Positions 5,593-6,117 of a stretch of 6,117 nt of DNA are shown here, one piece after another (position 1 is the first letter of the stretch; each line of letters begins with the position of its first letter). The stretch comes from Paradesertivirga sp966210515. GTDB taxonomy: Bacteria > Bacteroidota > Bacteroidia > Sphingobacteriales > Sphingobacteriaceae. The notes below the pieces were generated by a model. That model saw only the letters and a list, made by a program, of their open reading frames with translations. It was not told where the DNA came from and did not search any database. The DNA lies in NCBI GenBank assembly GCA_966210515.1, contig CBIHLM010000130.1:1-6117 (forward strand), given 5' to 3'. Both the position numbers and the translations under genes were made by a program.

Positions 5593-5993
5593 ATCTGCAT
5601 CCAGCAACAGAACACCTAAACCCCAAAATAACCTACGAAGCCTTTGTGCCATCCCGCATTGCCGGAACGAAATTTGTAGACAGTAGGCCACGTGCACCGG
5701 AATAGGGCATCAGCTGTTTAAGAAGCATGGCCAAAAGCGTAGATTAAACAGGCGCAGCCCTGAGCGCTGCTGGCAAATCTGTGCTTGGGGATGTGCAGAA
5801 AGGCACCTCGTGAGGGCACAAGAGTTTATTCACTTTGTGTTTATCTTTCTTTTTGGTGTTCATGGTCTCCCTTTGGTCGGCATGCTTCTTTTGCGGTCAA
5901 ACCGACCGGATGGAGCTCATGAGGGCCATTGAAAAACAATTAAAAACTCGAATAAAGAAGTAGCCCTTCCGCGGCAATGAGCGGATCGAATTC
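5593..5993 (+). repeat. Structured intergenic repeat, copy C (identical to copy B)
   Basis: Base-for-base identical to copy B, including the 20-bp hairpin (5861-5880 with 5902-5921) and the inner stem (5714-5721 with 5744-5751). The flanking spacers differ by substitutions and short indels, so identity stops sharply at the copy ends. Recent duplication, gene conversion or an assembly error could each explain this. Confidence 0.8.
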
Positions 5994-6117
5994 ACTCCAT
6001 AACACCTATCCGGTCTCTCACGGACATTCCCATTTTAAAATGTGTCGTTCTTAGACCCCTGCTATCTGCATCCAACAACCCAACATCCCCCCAATTCATA
6101 ATTTTTGATAAATTTGA
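5994..6117. repeat. Spacer repeat 3 and head of a further copy, then AT-rich edge
   Basis: The full spacer returns at 6005-6063 (CCTATCCGGTCTCTCACGGA onward, with palindrome CATTTTAAAATG), followed by the repeat head ATCTGCATCCAACAACCCAAC at 6064. The match fades near 6090. The last 27 bases are AT-rich and featureless. Either a decayed third copy starts here, or the head sequence belongs to the spacer. No gene is visible. Confidence 0.55.

Noticed and set aside
5088..5993. Tandem repeats considered as a CRISPR array
   Set aside because: The units are about 400 bp, the spacers are related to each other, and there are no short regularly spaced repeats or cas genes.
5143..5993. Long hairpins considered as retron msd-like or group II intron structures
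   Set aside because: No reverse transcriptase or intron domain V-like sequence is present in the window, and the repeat copies lack splice-site-like boundaries.

Overview
The window is a chromosomal segment of a Bacteroidota bacterium. Sphingobacteriaceae (Pedobacter/Mucilaginibacter-like) is my best guess. The signs are promoter elements of the Bacteroidota type TAnnTTTG, weak or absent Shine-Dalgarno sequences, the protein style of the kinase and the histidyl-tRNA synthetase, and intergenic repeats familiar from that group. The genus is an inference from memory, not from a search.

Positions 1-2681 on the + strand form a phosphate module. A sensor histidine kinase, cut at its N-terminus by the window edge, is followed two bases after its stop codon by two perfect copies of an 11-bp direct repeat. 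These look like a PHO box and abut a -7 promoter element. Next come a DUF47/PhoU-like protein and a PiT-family phosphate permease, 11 bp apart, and then a strong intrinsic terminator. The simplest reading is a PhoR-like kinase whose partner regulator controls a phosphate uptake pair from the PHO box, with the DUF47 protein acting as partner or regulator of the permease.

Positions 2682-3287 lie between the convergent permease gene and hisS. They hold no convincing gene. They contain a short dRS3-like palindrome, copy A of an intergenic repeat family, and a possible weak terminator for hisS.

Positions 3288-4682 on the - strand encode a complete histidyl-tRNA synthetase. Its mRNA is probably nearly leaderless, and a perfect 7-bp microsatellite sits inside the coding sequence just before the HisA motif.

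Positions 4683-6117 are non-coding and dense in repeats. They hold a small element with imperfect terminal inverted repeats plus a lone extra end. They also hold a tandem array with two identical copies (B and C, 402 bp, 450-bp period) of the family seen once between the permease gene and hisS. The family has a conserved frame with nested inverted repeats. Between two fixed boundaries it carries either a 27-nt segment with a short perfect hairpin (copy A) or an unrelated 136-nt segment with a long imperfect hairpin (B and C). This interchangeable hairpin is the most unusual structure in the window.
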